Origin: an uncultured Flaviramulus sp.
Lineage (GTDB): Bacteria; Bacteroidota; Bacteroidia; Flavobacteriales; Flavobacteriaceae
DNA length: 64,000 bases
Reading direction: 5' to 3'
NCBI GenBank assembly: GCA_947501105.1
Contig: CANMUP010000004.1
Location: 124,001-188,000, forward strand
The notes beneath the pieces are model-generated. The model made no database searches. It was not told where the DNA came from and saw only the letters and a list, made by a program, of their open reading frames with translations. Both the position numbers and the translations under genes were made by a program. Positions 62,898 through 64,000 of this stretch are shown here, piece after piece (positions within the stretch are counted from its first letter, which is position 1; each line of letters begins with the position of its first letter).

Positions 62898-64000
62898 TTA
62901 TTGAATGAAGCCCGCTCCAACCGTATTATTTGATTGTGGGTCAATTAAAATGAATGAACCGTTGGTTCTATGATTTTTAAATTGATCGTAAAAAATGGGC
63001 TTATTTAACTTAAAGCTAACTGAAGCAATATCATTTACTCCTAATCCAGAAACATCTGAATCTATACCAGAATAATCCGGATTTATTTTGTGATTAATTT
63101 TATCAACTTTTGCTAACACTTTATTTATACCGTGCTGTACCACATATTTCCCTCCAGGAGTTAATTGAGTTGAATCCATCCAGCATACATTCGCCGTAAA
63201 TTGCTTTTCAATGGTTGGTAAATCATCAGCTTTAACAATCATATCACCACGACTAACATTAATGTCGTTCTCTAAAGTGATTGTTACAGAAGAACGTCTA
63301 GAAGCAGTTTCATACTTCTCATCGTAAAAGTAAATATCCTTGATTTTTGATTTAGTTTGTGATGGCAATACCACAATATCATCTCCCACACTTAAATTAC
63401 CGCCATAAACTTTACCTGCATAACCTCTATAATCATGAAAATCTTCAGTTTTAGGTCGAATTACATACTGCACAGGAAAACGTGGTGTACCGATATTAAA
63501 AATATCTGCTTTATCTATTTTTTCTAAATGTTCTAATAAAGCTTCGCCTGCATACCAAGGCATTTTTTCAGATTTATTAACAACATTATCTCCTTTTAAA
63601 GCACTCACAGGAATGAAGGTTATTTTCTGATCTTGGTAATCTCGTTTGCTCATTAATTCCTCAAAATCAGCCTTAATTTTATTATAAACTTCTTCAGAAT
63701 AATCAACCAAATCCATTTTGTTAATGGCTACTACAACATCTTTTATTCTTAATAAATTATTAATAAAGAAGTGACGATTGGTTTGTTCTATAACACCTTT
63801 TCTAGCATCAATTAAAATAATAGAAGCTTGTGATGTTGAAGCCCCAGTTACCATATTACGTGTATATTCCACATGACCAGGAGTATCTGCTATAATGTAA
63901 CTTTTCTTTTTAGTTGAAAAATAAATATGAGCTACATCAATTGTAATACCTTGTTCTCTTTCGGCAACCAAACCATCGGTCGCTAACGAAAAATCTAAGT
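62898..64000 (-). CDS. cysN: Sulfate adenylyltransferase subunit 1, GTPase (partial)
   Basis: GTP-dependent activator of ATP sulfurylase. The visible frame includes LVAEREQGITIDVAHIYF (switch I), DTPGHVEYTRNMVTGAS (switch II), VAINKMDLVDY (G4) and VPVSALKGDNVV, then domains II and III ending VGAGFIQ. Codons continue past the window edge (LDFSLATDG is read at 63970-63998), so the N-terminal G1 loop is missing. It lies nine bases upstream of the sulfite reductase gene. Confidence 0.96.
   Translation of the reverse strand, partial: LDFSLATDGLVAEREQGITIDVAHIYFSTKKKSYIIADTPGHVEYTRNMVTGASTSQASIILIDARKGVIEQTNRHFFINNLLRIKDVVVAINKMDLVDYSEEVYNKIKADFEELMSKRDYQDQKITFIPVSALKGDNVVNKSEKMPWYAGEALLEHLEKIDKADIFNIGTPRFPVQYVIRPKTEDFHDYRGYAGKVYGGNLSVGDDIVVLPSQTKSKIKDIYFYDEKYETASRRSSVTITLENDINVSRGDMIVKADDLPTIEKQFTANVCWMDSTQLTPGGKYVVQHGINKVLAKVDKINHKINPDYSGIDSDVSGLGVNDIASVSFKLNKPIFYDQFKNHRTNGSFILIDPQSNNTVGAGFIQ

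Noticed and set aside
1-64000. CRISPR arrays, tRNA, rRNA or tmRNA genes
   Set aside because: Read for repeated spacers and for tRNA/rRNA hallmarks on both strands; none found. A tool such as tRNAscan-SE would settle tRNAs.

Overview
The window looks like chromosomal DNA from a marine-type member of the Flavobacteriaceae (Bacteroidota). The base composition is strongly A+T rich. Promoters read as TTG-N17-23-TAnnTTTG and few genes have Shine-Dalgarno sites. Lineage markers include gldA (gliding), a type IX secretion cargo with a gliding-type C-terminal domain, a SusC/SusD pair, DUF3857 and head-GIN proteins, a bifunctional DAHP synthase-chorismate mutase, and a methionine synthase split into two genes. 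I saw no phage, plasmid, CRISPR, transposase, rRNA or tRNA gene. No gene-free stretch exceeds 300 bases.

Layout. 1-1565: str operon (rpsL-rpsG-fusA, minus strand, fusA cut by the left edge). 1798-9412: an Omp85-type outer-membrane protein, an orphan SusC/SusD transporter pair and a DUF3179 lipoprotein. 9432-21473: a T9SS cargo protein, rlmB, a rhomboid protease, rarA, a three-gene envelope operon, a HAD nucleotidase, a polysaccharide deacetylase, radC and DUF1569. 21479-28490: a PaiB-like protein followed by four tandem S1 sulfatases. 28592-30058: an orphan lipoprotein gene between two related, hairpin-forming repeats that look like integron attC sites. 30078-42359: housekeeping genes (polyprenyl synthase, rlmN, queA, aroA, MazG-like, dtd, rsgA) with two DUF3857 proteins and a sialidase-like lipoprotein. 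42954-47051: a phenylalanine/tyrosine operon behind a complete transcription attenuator. 47158-50937: gldA, head-GIN, PagL-like and metF genes. 51557-55729: split metH operon under a SAM-I riboswitch. 55780-64000: a metallophosphatase, then sulfate assimilation and siroheme genes (cysM, cysE, flavin reductase, precorrin-2 dehydrogenase, cobA, sulfite reductase, cysN cut by the right edge).

How it fits together. The right third is a sulfur-to-methionine block. CysN activates sulfate, Sir (with siroheme made by CobA and the Met8-like enzyme) reduces sulfite, CysE and CysM make cysteine, and MetF with split MetH make methionine under SAM control. The sulfatases could release sulfate from algal polysaccharides, but nothing in the sequence links them to assimilation. 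The pheA-aminotransferase-tyrA-DAHPS/CM operon makes Phe and Tyr and carries a 27-residue leader peptide with nine aromatic residues in twelve, followed by competing hairpins.

Most interesting unlabelled structure: (1) the aromatic attenuator at 46876-47051; (2) a family of four dispersed intergenic elements of about 90-125 bp whose terminal stems covary (GCGTTA/TAACGC, GCGTG/CACGC, GCATT/AATGC); (3) the attC-like cassette at 28592-30058; (4) alternative pairings around the SAM-I riboswitch and the metH start codon.
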